From: Bacillota bacterium
GTDB lineage: Bacteria; Bacillota; UBA4882; UBA8346
Reading direction: 5' to 3'
NCBI GenBank assembly: GCA_023401925.1
Contig: JAEXDA010000039.1
Span: forward strand, 1 to 64,000
DNA length: 64,000 nucleotides
Shown here: in pieces, positions 15,838-24,046 of the stretch
Numbering within the stretch: position 1 is the stretch's first letter
Layout: each line of letters starts with the position of its first letter
Program-made: the position numbers and the translations under genes
The notes under the pieces: generated by a model
Database searches by the model: none
The model's input: only the letters and a program-made list of their open reading frames with translations
What the model was told of the DNA's origin: nothing

Positions 15838-16197
15838 TAAAAAAATCCCTCCCCTGCATAAATCTTCAATCCAATATATGTATAAGATTTCACAAATGAA
15901 TTTGATTTTCTCCAATTCACGACCATATCGTAATAAAAAATGCAATCAACTTATATAGTAAATCATAAATATGCAATAAAAATGAATTGCAGAATTCCCA
16001 AGTGCTTAAAAATTTGGACATAAAAAAACGAGGAATTGTCCTCGGTTTATTGCTTTTGTTCAAACATTTTCTATTGAAAAATTTTCAACCCCTACATGAT
16101 TTTAAGAAATAATGACAATAATAATCTATCATCCTAAGCGAGAATAATCCAAAGAACTTCCGTATATGAAGTTTAGAACTATAAGGTTAAAATATAA
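15838..16197. other. Intergenic region with a minus-strand hairpin
   Basis: No gene is seen. A 9-bp stem with one bulge (16026-16034 with 16039-16048) is followed on the minus strand by seven T residues, so it looks like a terminator pointing left, although no minus-strand gene precedes it. The sequence AATTCCCAAGTGCTT near 15994 is repeated near 13514, upstream of the truncated paralogue. The two repeats precede paralogues 3 and 2 and may mark the duplication. Confidence 0.5.
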
Positions 16198-16707
16198 ATG
16201 CCAATTTACTATTTACACCTCATAAAACTAACAATATTTCTTCTCTTACTTGTGCTACTTGTTCCAAGGGTCGAAATTCGTCGCCTTTTCGCATATGGAA
16301 TTATATTTGGCAGTCTCTATGATGTAATAGGACTAACCATTGGTCATTTTACAAATCTTTTCAGATGGATTAACTTTTATCCCTTCGGTTATGGTTATTT
16401 ACCATTTGCCTCGCCAATATCCTGGTGCGCCTTTTATATTATATACTTCTATCTATTGCCTAAACAAAAGCCAATCATTTATATATTTCCCATATCAGGA
16501 ATCGTCATGAGTATGATCTATTCCAGAGTACTCGTCAACTTAGGAATGTTTATTGAGCCTAATTTCTTACTGAGATTGGCTAATTTCACCTTATGGTATT
16601 CTTATGCAACATGGGGTTATGTAAAATTGAGTGAATATATTGACACAAAAAATGGTGGTATTCACAAAAAGCATGGTCTTAAACTTAAAGCAAAAACAAA
16701 ACACTGA
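16198..16707 (+). CDS. Five-helix membrane protein, paralogue 3 of 3
   Basis: 169 residues with five predicted membrane segments and a basic, lysine-rich cytoplasmic tail (about 20 residues). It shares V-P-R-V-E-I-R-R-L-F-A-Y-G-I-I-F-G, S-P-I-S-W-x-x-F-Y-I-I-Y-F-Y-L-L-P and A-T-W-G-Y-V-K-L with the protein at 11660-12133, at clear homology but strong divergence. The ribosome site is weak (AAGG, 10 bases upstream). The function is unknown. Its position near cotA and a coat-like gene suggests a sporulation or germination link only by association. Confidence 0.72.
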   Translation: MPIYYLHLIKLTIFLLLLVLLVPRVEIRRLFAYGIIFGSLYDVIGLTIGHFTNLFRWINFYPFGYGYLPFASPISWCAFYIIYFYLLPKQKPIIYIFPISGIVMSMIYSRVLVNLGMFIEPNFLLRLANFTLWYSYATWGYVKLSEYIDTKNGGIHKKHGLKLKAKTKH

Positions 16708-16787
16708 CAATGCTGTCAATTCATAAAAACCCCTCTGACAAACCAAGCAAAGGGGCCCTCTCCATAGGATATAGATTCCGTATCCAT

Positions 16788-17249
16788 TTAGCGACTCTTT
16801 ATTTTGGTAAACCTGATAATACAGAAGGCGGTTATGCCTGCATAGATGCTATGAGGAACTAAAGCAAAAAAAGTATTCAGGATTGTTGGTTTAAACATAA
16901 ATACATGAGGCATACCTGCAACTAAAAAACCGAAAATAGCAACCCAACCCATAAGACCAATCCCAATCCCTTTTAATAAATAATTTCGGCAACCACTCCA
17001 CTGCAAAACAAGGCCAATGATAACCCCGATAACTGCTCCCATAATCCAATCGGTTACTATGCCGGTTAGTATACCTAATAATGATTTGGCATCATTCATA
17101 TTGTTGGTAAATAAGTCTGCTGCCAAAGAAGCAATGTGAATGATAGGGAATCCCATCCAGATAACCAACAAATCAAATAACTCTCGAACTATCGATCCAA
17201 TTACCCCCGAAATAATCCATAGCGTTAAGCGATCATCGGTGAATGCCAT
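16788..17249 (-). CDS. Four-helix membrane protein of unknown function
   Basis: 153 residues from ATG 17249, which has an ideal AAGGAGG site seven bases upstream. There are four predicted membrane helices, glycine-rich, with V-I-G-S-I-V-R-E-L-F-D-L after the first and I-V-T-D-W-I-M-G-A-V-I-G-V-I-I-G in the second. The pattern resembles the small membrane proteins of unknown function found in many Bacillota. The frame extends upstream to 17321 without a start signal. Nothing in the sequence gives a substrate or partner. Confidence 0.7.
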   Translation of the reverse strand: MAFTDDRLTLWIISGVIGSIVRELFDLLVIWMGFPIIHIASLAADLFTNNMNDAKSLLGILTGIVTDWIMGAVIGVIIGLVLQWSGCRNYLLKGIGIGLMGWVAIFGFLVAGMPHVFMFKPTILNTFFALVPHSIYAGITAFCIIRFTKIKSR

Positions 17250-17349
17250 TGAAACGCCTCCTTGTCTAGAGATATTTTGATCAGAATAGTTTTTTGTATC
17301 CGCTCCAGAGATTTCCAGCAATGAAAAAAACAGTAATTTTGATTACGGG

Positions 17350-17378
17350 TTGTAATTATCCAATCAATATGATATTAT
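17350..17378 (+). promoter_or_regulatory. Possible promoter of the structured leader
   Basis: TTGTAA (17350-17355) and TATTAT (17373-17378) are spaced by 17 bases and would start transcription about 15 bases before the leader RNA at 17399. Confidence 0.45.
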
Positions 17379-17398
17379 TTTCTAAAATAAAATGTTTT

Positions 17399-17483
17399 AC
17401 CGGTTGGGCGAAGTTTGCTTCGCTTTCAAGAGAAACCGGCTTCCGGGGTGGGAAGCTCTTATTTAGAGCTTCCCACCTTTTTT
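17399..17483 (+). promoter_or_regulatory. Structured leader RNA with terminator, candidate riboswitch
   Basis: An outer stem (ACCGGTT near 17399 with AAACCGG near 17433-17439) encloses a 6-bp hairpin (GCGAAG/CTTCGC). Next comes a 13-bp perfect terminator (17447-17459 with 17465-17477) followed by six T. GCTTCC (17439-17444) can instead pair with GGAAGC (17451-17456). That would occupy the 5' arm of the terminator and act as an antiterminator. The transporter gene starts about 100 bases downstream. The architecture is that of a transcription-attenuating riboswitch, but I do not recognise the class. Na+ or Li+ sensing would fit an antiporter. Confidence 0.6.
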
Positions 17484-17579
17484 GTTTTTTTCCGGCATCT
17501 ATTACTGCATTATTCTTCCGTTATTGAACTTTAAATATAGGGAACTACTATTATCAACTTTTGAGGAGGGATTTTCTGT

Positions 17580-18881
17580 ATGGTTTTAGCCTTGTTAATT
17601 TTTGGAGTAACCTATCTTTTCATTATGCTTGAGAAGATTCCGCGCCATCTGGTATCTTTAATTGGAGCTCTGGCGGTGATTATAACCGGATTGCTCTCGA
17701 TGGAAGAAGCGATGAAGTTTGTCAGTTGGGAAACCATTGGCTTGCTTTTGGGAATGTTCATTCTGGTCCGAATTCTTGAAGACGCCAATTTCTTTGATTT
17801 TTTGGCCGTCAAAACCATGGAAAAAGTGAATTTTGATGTGAAAAAAATCTTTTTGGTCTTTCCATTATTAACCGGCTTTTTAGCGGCGTTTATGGACAGC
17901 ATCACCGTGCTTTTATTCTTTACCATCCTCACGATTAATGTGTGCAAGATGTTTCATATCAATCCGATTGGACTGATTATCGCCGAAGTTTGTACCGCTA
18001 ATACCGGCGGCAGCGCCACTCTGGTGGGCGACCCTCCGAATGTAATTATTGGCAATCTTCTGGGGTATGGATTTAACGACTTTGTCGGGAATACAGGTCC
18101 GATTGCAGTCATCGCCACCATTGCCATCACCCTTTTTTGTTATCTATTCAGCCTTAAATCTTTGCGAAAAGCCGCCAAACTGACCGCCCAAGAAAAAAAA
18201 GAATTACTACTAAACAATGCCATTTCCGATCAAAGATTGGTCAAAATCGGCTTGATCGGATTTGCCAGCGCAATCTTATTGTTAATTCTCCATACGGAAC
18301 TTAACCGTCTACTTGGGATCCATATTGGCGCCGCCATCGCCACTCTGCTGCCGGCCCTGATTTCCTTGGTATTCCTGGGTGCCGCTAAGGCAGAACATGT
18401 CATAAAAAATATTGACGGGGAAACTCTATTATTTTTCATTGGATTATTCGTCGTCATTGGGGGCTTGGAAAAAGCCGGAGCCTTAAAACTATTATCAGAT
18501 TATATCGTGGGTTTATCCGGAGGGAACGCCATTTTACTGGCCATTCTTTTCATTTGGGTTGCGGGTCTAGCCAGCGCTATTGTTGACAATGTGCCGATGG
18601 CGCTCACCATGGCTTATGTTCTATTGGACATAATCGCTGCGGATCCCGCTCTTGCTCCTTTTAAAGCAAATCTGACCTGGGCGCTCGCTATGGGACTCGA
18701 TATTGGCGGCAACGCCACACCGATTGGGGCTTCGGCAAACGTGATGGCTTATAGCATCATGCAAAAAAATAAAATAAAAATCAGCTGGGGCAGATGGTTC
18801 AAGGAAGCAATGCCCGCCACGATCATTGCACTGATCATTGTAACGGTAGGCATATGTGTCAAAATTAAGTTCGGTATATAA
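17580..18881 (+). CDS. NhaD/ArsB-type ion transporter
   Basis: 433-residue polytopic membrane protein (about 11-12 helices) of the ion transporter superfamily. It has the T-A-N-T-G-G-S-A-T-L-V-G-D-P-P-N motif near residue 150 and its repeat, D-I-G-G-N-A-T-P-I-G-A-S-A-N, near residue 380. These two hairpins form the transport site in the NhaD/ArsB/SLC13 fold. Likely activities are Na+/H+ antiport or anion export; sequence alone does not decide. There is no ArsA or ArsR neighbour, which argues mildly against arsenite. GAGGAGGG precedes the ATG. It is controlled by the leader at 17399-17483. Confidence 0.85.
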   Translation: MVLALLIFGVTYLFIMLEKIPRHLVSLIGALAVIITGLLSMEEAMKFVSWETIGLLLGMFILVRILEDANFFDFLAVKTMEKVNFDVKKIFLVFPLLTGFLAAFMDSITVLLFFTILTINVCKMFHINPIGLIIAEVCTANTGGSATLVGDPPNVIIGNLLGYGFNDFVGNTGPIAVIATIAITLFCYLFSLKSLRKAAKLTAQEKKELLLNNAISDQRLVKIGLIGFASAILLLILHTELNRLLGIHIGAAIATLLPALISLVFLGAAKAEHVIKNIDGETLLFFIGLFVVIGGLEKAGALKLLSDYIVGLSGGNAILLAILFIWVAGLASAIVDNVPMALTMAYVLLDIIAADPALAPFKANLTWALAMGLDIGGNATPIGASANVMAYSIMQKNKIKISWGRWFKEAMPATIIALIIVTVGICVKIKFGI

Positions 18882-18980
18882 TTTTCAGGCAATCCCAGCC
18901 CCGTGGAAAGATTTTAAGCAATGGCTTTGGAAATTAAAAGCCTAATGATGTTATATGATAGCCCACGGGGTACCAGAGAA

Positions 18981-19057
18981 TCGAGTAGAAGGTAGGTGAT
19001 TAATTCACCTACCGACCTCTCACACCACCGTACGTACCGTTCGGTATACGGCGGTTC
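18981..19057 (-). mobile_element. 3' end of a group II intron (domains V and VI)
   Basis: On the minus strand, domain V is at 19025-19054: an 8-bp lower helix, a two-base 3' bulge, a 4-bp upper helix and a four-base loop. It has the hallmark C-C-G-T-A...T-A-C-G-G pairing. Domain VI follows (18991-19013, a 9-bp stem), then TTCTACTCGA, a typical bacterial intron 3' end, so the 3' splice junction is near 18981. No complete reverse transcriptase or domain I lies beside it. Confidence 0.8.
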
Positions 19058-19074
19058 AAATAGGAATTGATGTA

Positions 19075-19311
19075 CTAATAAGTATCTTTCAGTGATTGTT
19101 GGAAACCCTTGCCGCCTTTTATCCTTTCCGATAACAGACGCATCAGTTTGTCGTGGTTTACGGCACGTTCTCCCTTGGGGTAATGGGGCTGGATCGTCTC
19201 GGCCCATTGTGACCACGGGATCATCGCGTTCATTAAGTTTAAAAAGTTTTCGCGCTTGGTTTGACGCCGTCTGCTTGCGCATTCGAAATCGCTGAAAGTT
19301 TGTTGTTTCAT
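19075..19311 (-). pseudogene. IS5-type transposase N-terminus fused to intron ORF debris
   Basis: The first 48 codons match the start of IS5-family transposases: M-K-Q-Q-T-F-S-D-F-E, R-R-R-Q-T-K-R-E, I-P-W-S-Q-W and I-Q-P-H-Y-P-K-G. Then the frame changes character to V-N-H-D-K-L-M-R-L-L-S-E-R-I, which resembles a group II intron reverse transcriptase segment, and stops. It is a junction of two broken elements, not a working gene. Confidence 0.65.
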
Positions 19312-19394
19312 GGATTTCTCTTTGATTTTGATACTTTGATTATACGATATTTCGATGCCTTGTTCCAGGCAAACCCTTGAAAAGTTTTGATTAA

Positions 19395-19603
19395 ATCAGT
19401 GGTTCCCTAGAATTATCCCCGCCTCGGGCGGGACAGATCATTCGGGCTTTCATCAATGAGCTGAAAATCATTGAAGTCATTAACGACCGGGTGGGCCGGG
19501 ACCCTAAACAGCGGAAGGTTTTCCCGGCCAACGGGCGGCCGCTTTTATCATTTCTTTTTTCCGTAAACGACGCGCCCTGTATAAAATACGCGACCCCCAT
19601 CTA
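19395..19603 (+). pseudogene. Fragment of an IS1634-type (DUF4277) transposase
   Basis: The plus-strand frame reads G-Q-I-I-R-A-F-I-N-E-L-K-I-I-E-V-I-N-D-R-V-G-R-D-P-K-Q. This is the conserved N-terminal DUF4277 pattern (L-I-R-A-F, G/K-x-x-E-x-I-N) of IS1634/IS4-like transposases. It decays after about 60 residues and no catalytic domain follows. The opposite-strand frame is a shadow. Confidence 0.65.
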
Positions 19604-19643
19604 ACTTCACCCCACGCCCCCCACCCATGGGACTAGCGCTCCC

Positions 19644-20759
19644 TTATTGAGCTACCTTATAGGAGAGGCATTGATTCTTGATTAATTCCCAATCAAGACT
19701 GACTCCGACCCCGGGTTGTTCCGGAACAGTGATGATTCCCCTCTCATCAATGGGCAAGTCGCCTTTCATGGGAAACCGGTAGTTATCTTCCGGAACAAAA
19801 TACTCAAAGTACTCACAATTTCGAATGGCGCAAGAGACATGCAAATTTACGATATCCATATAATTCATCGTCGTGGTATGGAGCTCACAGCGTAATCCAA
19901 AAGCCTCCGCCATATGAGCAATTTTTAACGTACCCGTAATACCGTTTTTCCAAGATACATCCGCCCGGACTATATCGGCTGCGCGCTGGGCAATCGTTTG
20001 GGCGACTCCCCAATGGCAACCGCGGGTCGTTTCCGTAGCGGCAATTGGAATATCCAAACTCCGGCAAAGCTCTTGATATTTATACAATTCAAAATCACGG
20101 AAAGGCTCTTCAAACCATAAATAATTCAATTTTTCCAAATGTCTGCCCACTTTAATCCCCTCATCCAGGCTATACTCGCCCACCGGATCGCTCATTAGAA
20201 CGCAGTCATCTCCCACCGCTTTCCGTATCGCTTCATGAATCTTCATATCCATCTGGACCGGCCCCGGCGGATGTGCCTTATACGCCTTAATTCCCTTCGA
20301 TTTGTAATATAACGCTTCTTGAATATATTCATCGACCGTTGCATGAAAGTTGCCGCTGGCATAGACCGGCAATTGCCGGCGATACGCTCCCAGATATTTA
20401 TATAAGGGCAGTCCGGCTCCTTTGGCCGCAATATCCCATAGGGCCACATCCACAGGTCCGGTCATATAGACCGGAAAAAAGGCCAAATGACGGTCAATAT
20501 TCCAAAGCTCGTGCCAAATCGCCTCGCGATCATAAGGATCACGTCCGATTAGAACGGGAGCCACATTCTCTTGTAAAAAAGCTTCCGTCACCGCGCCGGA
20601 GCGGGCGGCTAAAGCGGTAGCCAGTCCTTCAATTCCGGAATCCGTTGTGATCTTCAGCACAACCACATCCCAGGGCATATTGCTTTTGCCCCGCCGTTTT
20701 TCATCAAACAAGCATTTGCTGCGACTGACCCACCATGTTTCAACCATAGCGATCTTCAT
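19644..20759 (-). CDS. Enolase-superfamily sugar-acid dehydratase (MR/MLE type)
   Basis: 371 residues of the mandelate racemase/muconate lactonising enzyme family. An N-terminal capping domain is followed by a barrel with the general-base K-A-Y-K region. The metal ligands are D in M-S-D-P-V, E in F-E-E-P-F and E in A-A-T-E-T-T. A late L-H-T-T-T supplies a possible catalytic His. Such enzymes dehydrate acid sugars (mannonate, galactonate, fuconate and others). The specificity is unclear, but it is the last gene of an operon with UxaC and UxaA, so a hexonate is likely. It lies 44 bases after the permease gene. Confidence 0.85.
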   Translation of the reverse strand: MKIAMVETWWVSRSKCLFDEKRRGKSNMPWDVVVLKITTDSGIEGLATALAARSGAVTEAFLQENVAPVLIGRDPYDREAIWHELWNIDRHLAFFPVYMTGPVDVALWDIAAKGAGLPLYKYLGAYRRQLPVYASGNFHATVDEYIQEALYYKSKGIKAYKAHPPGPVQMDMKIHEAIRKAVGDDCVLMSDPVGEYSLDEGIKVGRHLEKLNYLWFEEPFRDFELYKYQELCRSLDIPIAATETTRGCHWGVAQTIAQRAADIVRADVSWKNGITGTLKIAHMAEAFGLRCELHTTTMNYMDIVNLHVSCAIRNCEYFEYFVPEDNYRFPMKGDLPIDERGIITVPEQPGVGVSLDWELIKNQCLSYKVAQ

Positions 20760-20802
20760 CGATACCCGTCTCCCCTCAAGAAATTCCCACCGCCGTTGGC
20801 CG

Positions 20803-21645
20803 TTACCCTTTCAATGCCCCTTCCATCAGACCTTTTTCAATAAAATATTTTTGCATGCTCAAAAAGACCACTAACAACGGTATCAAAGACAAGACAATAA
20901 CGGCGCTTAAGGTTCCGTATTGCCAAGAACTGGCCTCATCCCGCAAAAAAGTGATTCCTACCGATAAAGTCTGGGCTGCCGGAGAGCTCGACAGTGTCCG
21001 GCCAAACATAAATTCACCCCAAACATTAATAAACGCGAAAATCGTTACCACCGATAAACCGGGACGCGCTAACGGCATCATAATTTTAGTCCACACTTTC
21101 AGAAAATTACAACCGTCGATCATGGCCGATTCCGCCATCTCATTGGGTATATTGATAAAGGTCCCCCTCATGATAAAAATCGACATGGGCAAATTGGTTG
21201 CAATATACGGCAAGATCAAACCCAGATGCGTATTAACTAAATCGAAGCGGCTTTCCATGATATAAATCGGGATCAAATAGACCGCATAGGGTAATGTTAA
21301 AATGATCATGATGAAAAAAAGGTAAAACTTTTTGCCGAAAAACTCCAGTTTCCCAAAGGCATAACCCATCATTGCGCTAAGAAGCGCCGTCCCGCAAACG
21401 CTCCAAAGAGTAATGGAAACGGTATTAAAGAAAAATCGAACAAATTCCTGCATTTGTGTCACTACTTTTTCGTAATGACTAAAAGTAATCTGCGAGGGCA
21501 AAATAATTATTTGGCTGGAATATATTTCCGTATTAATTTTTAACGAGGTAATCAACGTCCACAGAAATGGAATCAAAAATAGTAACGAGATGATGCATAA
21601 AATTACAAATAAAACTCCTCGTGAGATTGTCGTGTTATTTTTCAT
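20803..21645 (-). CDS. Sugar ABC transporter permease, MalG type (importer 2)
   Basis: 280 residues with six membrane segments. The EAA loop is seen as E-S-A-M-I-D-G-C-N-F-L, where the usual Ala-Gly-Ala is partly replaced by cysteine. It belongs with the permease at 21668-22585 and the binding protein at 22659-23945 in the uronate operon. It has no ATPase partner nearby. The C-terminal E-G-A-L-K-G tail is typical of the family. Confidence 0.9.
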   Translation of the reverse strand: MKNNTTISRGVLFVILCIISLLFLIPFLWTLITSLKINTEIYSSQIIILPSQITFSHYEKVVTQMQEFVRFFFNTVSITLWSVCGTALLSAMMGYAFGKLEFFGKKFYLFFIMIILTLPYAVYLIPIYIMESRFDLVNTHLGLILPYIATNLPMSIFIMRGTFINIPNEMAESAMIDGCNFLKVWTKIMMPLARPGLSVVTIFAFINVWGEFMFGRTLSSSPAAQTLSVGITFLRDEASSWQYGTLSAVIVLSLIPLLVVFLSMQKYFIEKGLMEGALKG

Positions 21646-21667
21646 TATTTACGCTGCCCTCCCCTAC

Positions 21668-22585
21668 CTACTGCGTACGGCTCAAACGAAAATTAATCAA
21701 TGATAGCGCCAGGATTATTGCAGCCATCACATAAGCAATAGCGGATGCATAACCCATCTCATAAAACTTAAAAGCATTATTCCACGTATATTGATATAAA
21801 ACTAAAGTTGACGTCCCTGGGCCACCCTGGGTCATGATAAAGGGTTGTTCAAACACCTTGACCGATTGAATAATCGACCAAATTCCGCAGATTACAAAAC
21901 TCTCCCGCAAACATGGTAAAGTGATATGGCGAATTCTTTGCCCCTCCGAAGCGCCATCCACCGTCGCCGCTTCATATAACTCTTTGGGAATACTTTGTAA
22001 CCCGGCTAAATAAAGGACCACCAACAAACCAAGATACTTCCAGATACTCACCGCCACAATACTGAGCATGGCCCAATGGGAATCCCCCAGCCAGTTCTTG
22101 GCCAAAAAGCCCAATCCGCAACTGGATAAGAAAAAATTGAACAGGCCGTAATTTTCATTAAGAATCCATTGAAAAATAATACCGGTTAAGGACAAAGGGA
22201 TGACCACCGGCAAAAAAATGGCGGTCCGAAAAAAGGCCGAGCCGCGGATCCTCTTATCCAGAATCATCGCGATCACCAATGCGATAACCATGACACTTAT
22301 GAAAAAACAGACACTAAAGAACATGGTATTGTTGAACGCATCCACAAAAGAACTATCGCTCCACATTGTAAGATAATTTTGCAACCCCACAAACTTGGGA
22401 GTGGTGTCAAAGGCAAAATTATAGTTGCAGAAGCTTAGAATCAGTGAATAAAACAATGGGTAAATCATAAATACAAACACAAAAATGAAACCGGGCATCA
22501 TAAAGAAGTATCCTGGAATTTGCGCTTTTAACCATCGTCTAGCCTTGGAATCTTTGCAATCAGTGATTGTCATCAGCTTATCCAA
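21668..22585 (-). CDS. Sugar ABC transporter permease, MalF type (importer 2)
   Basis: About 305 residues. I place the start at TTG 22585 (nine bases after GGGAGG) or ATG 22573; the longer frame to 22726 would run back into the binding-protein gene through the intercistronic hairpin. There are six membrane segments, with an EAA loop at E-A-A-T-V-D-G-A-S. A strong hairpin with a T run lies just upstream, so its expression is probably lower than that of the binding protein. Confidence 0.88.
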   Translation of the reverse strand: MDKLMTITDCKDSKARRWLKAQIPGYFFMMPGFIFVFVFMIYPLFYSLILSFCNYNFAFDTTPKFVGLQNYLTMWSDSSFVDAFNNTMFFSVCFFISVMVIALVIAMILDKRIRGSAFFRTAIFLPVVIPLSLTGIIFQWILNENYGLFNFFLSSCGLGFLAKNWLGDSHWAMLSIVAVSIWKYLGLLVVLYLAGLQSIPKELYEAATVDGASEGQRIRHITLPCLRESFVICGIWSIIQSVKVFEQPFIMTQGGPGTSTLVLYQYTWNNAFKFYEMGYASAIAYVMAAIILALSLINFRLSRTQ

Positions 22586-22600
22586 ATCATACCGCCTCCC

Positions 22601-22649
22601 AAAAAACAGCGGGGCCGGAAAAAATGAATGATATAATACCGGCCCCGCT
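22601..22649 (-). terminator. Intercistronic terminator between binding protein and permeases
   Basis: An 11-bp GC-rich perfect stem (AGCGGGGCCGG, 22608-22618, with CCGGCCCCGCT, 22639-22649) with a 20-base loop is followed on the minus strand by G and six T (22601-22606). The permease ribosome site follows immediately. It should attenuate transcription into the permeases and raise the share of binding protein, as seen in maltose operons. Confidence 0.8.
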
Positions 22650-22658
22650 ATTCTATTT

Positions 22659-23945
22659 TTACTGCATTCCTGTGGTTTGGTCCAAGGACTTAAGGGTCTT
22701 TGCGAGATTGCCCAAGGTGTCATCAACCGACTGTTTATCCGTTAAGTATTTTTGGATCTCAACCTGTACTGTCTGATCAAGCTTGTTCCAGTCTTTATAT
22801 AAGGGACAGGTGACACTCTTTTTTAAGATATCCAGTACACCTTTCCATTCTGAGGACTTAGCGGCGCTATAGTGCGCTTCGAGCGGCGACATTTTTCCGT
22901 ATTTGTCCATCGCGGTTACTTGCAAGTCTCTGCTTAACAACTCCTCTTTGATGAATTGCTTGGCCAATGTCTGATTTTTTGAAACTTTGGGGATACAAAT
23001 TCCATGGATATAAACCAACGTTCCATTCTTACCCGTCCCGGGAATCGGTATGACACTCACCTTGGAGTCCCCCAGGATACTTTCACTTTCAACCCAACGG
23101 GATGCTGCGCTAAGCAACATCGCTACTTTACCCGCCTTAAAATTCGAGCGTCCGGCGTCCATGTCGGCAAACGTATCGACCGGAGAAATCTTATTGTCGA
23201 CTAATTGCTTCCATGTGGTTAACAGTTCTTTAGCCTGCTTACTCGTAAAATCAATCGTCTTTTGGTTCGACTCATACATACTGCCTTTTAGCCCTTGCAA
23301 ACACGCTAAATAGGAATAGGTCATAAAATTAGTGCCCCAGTCAATCGACAGGCCCGTTTGAGTGACTTTGCCGTTCTCAATCACCGTCGCTTTTTTCGCC
23401 ATCTCGTGTAATTCTTCCCAAGTGCCCGGGGCTTTAACGTTACCGTTGGCATCGGTCAAACCGGCTTTTTTCATCAAATCTTTATTCACCACAATATACA
23501 TCACTTCGCAACAAAAGGGGATCATATACTGAGTCTTTTCAATGTTGCCCAATTCGAGAAAAGCCGGGATAAAATCGCTTTTTTTCAATTTGCTGTCGAA
23601 AAACCCTTTATCAAAATTGACAATATAATTCCGGGCTGCATAAGCCACCGCCTGCTCCCGGCTGCCGCCGATTACCAGATCATTGCTGGTCTTTCTTTGC
23701 GACCATTCCAAAATATAGGTCGTGGTATCGAAATTATCCACTTTATTATAAATGACCTTGACGCCATGCTTCTTTTCAAAATCTTTGGCCGCTTCATCCA
23801 TTTTATATTTGCCGAGAATCCAAGCTTGGACACTGACCCGCAGCGTCTTCGGAGCCGCGGCCACTCCAACTTCTCCGAGCAAAGTTATTCCCAGCATCGC
23901 TATCACCAGGAGAAGCCCCACTATCTTTTTTTGATTGTTTTTCAT
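22659..23945 (-). CDS. Extracellular sugar-binding protein (importer 2)
   Basis: 428 residues from ATG 23945, seven bases after GGGAGG. Family 1 solute-binding protein with a Sec signal peptide (K-K-I-V-G-L-L-L-V-I-A-M-L-G core, cleavage near V-A-A-A) and no cysteine in it. By operon context the ligand is probably a uronate, an aldonate or a glucuronide oligosaccharide. Its gene follows two SDR genes and precedes an attenuating hairpin. Confidence 0.9.
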   Translation of the reverse strand: MKNNQKKIVGLLLVIAMLGITLLGEVGVAAAPKTLRVSVQAWILGKYKMDEAAKDFEKKHGVKVIYNKVDNFDTTTYILEWSQRKTSNDLVIGGSREQAVAYAARNYIVNFDKGFFDSKLKKSDFIPAFLELGNIEKTQYMIPFCCEVMYIVVNKDLMKKAGLTDANGNVKAPGTWEELHEMAKKATVIENGKVTQTGLSIDWGTNFMTYSYLACLQGLKGSMYESNQKTIDFTSKQAKELLTTWKQLVDNKISPVDTFADMDAGRSNFKAGKVAMLLSAASRWVESESILGDSKVSVIPIPGTGKNGTLVYIHGICIPKVSKNQTLAKQFIKEELLSRDLQVTAMDKYGKMSPLEAHYSAAKSSEWKGVLDILKKSVTCPLYKDWNKLDQTVQVEIQKYLTDKQSVDDTLGNLAKTLKSLDQTTGMQ

Positions 23946-24046
23946 TACCATTCCTCCCGTAGCTTTTATCGTAATACCCAATGAACACTTGATTGTACAC
24001 TTTTCTTTTGCCGCATCCCCCCTCGATAAAACTCTTCGATATCAAA

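Noticed and set aside
18914..19282. 122-codon minus frame ending near the NhaD gene
   Set aside because: Its translation runs through the group II intron domains V and VI (Y-V-R-W-C-E-R-S type product), so it is structural RNA read as protein.
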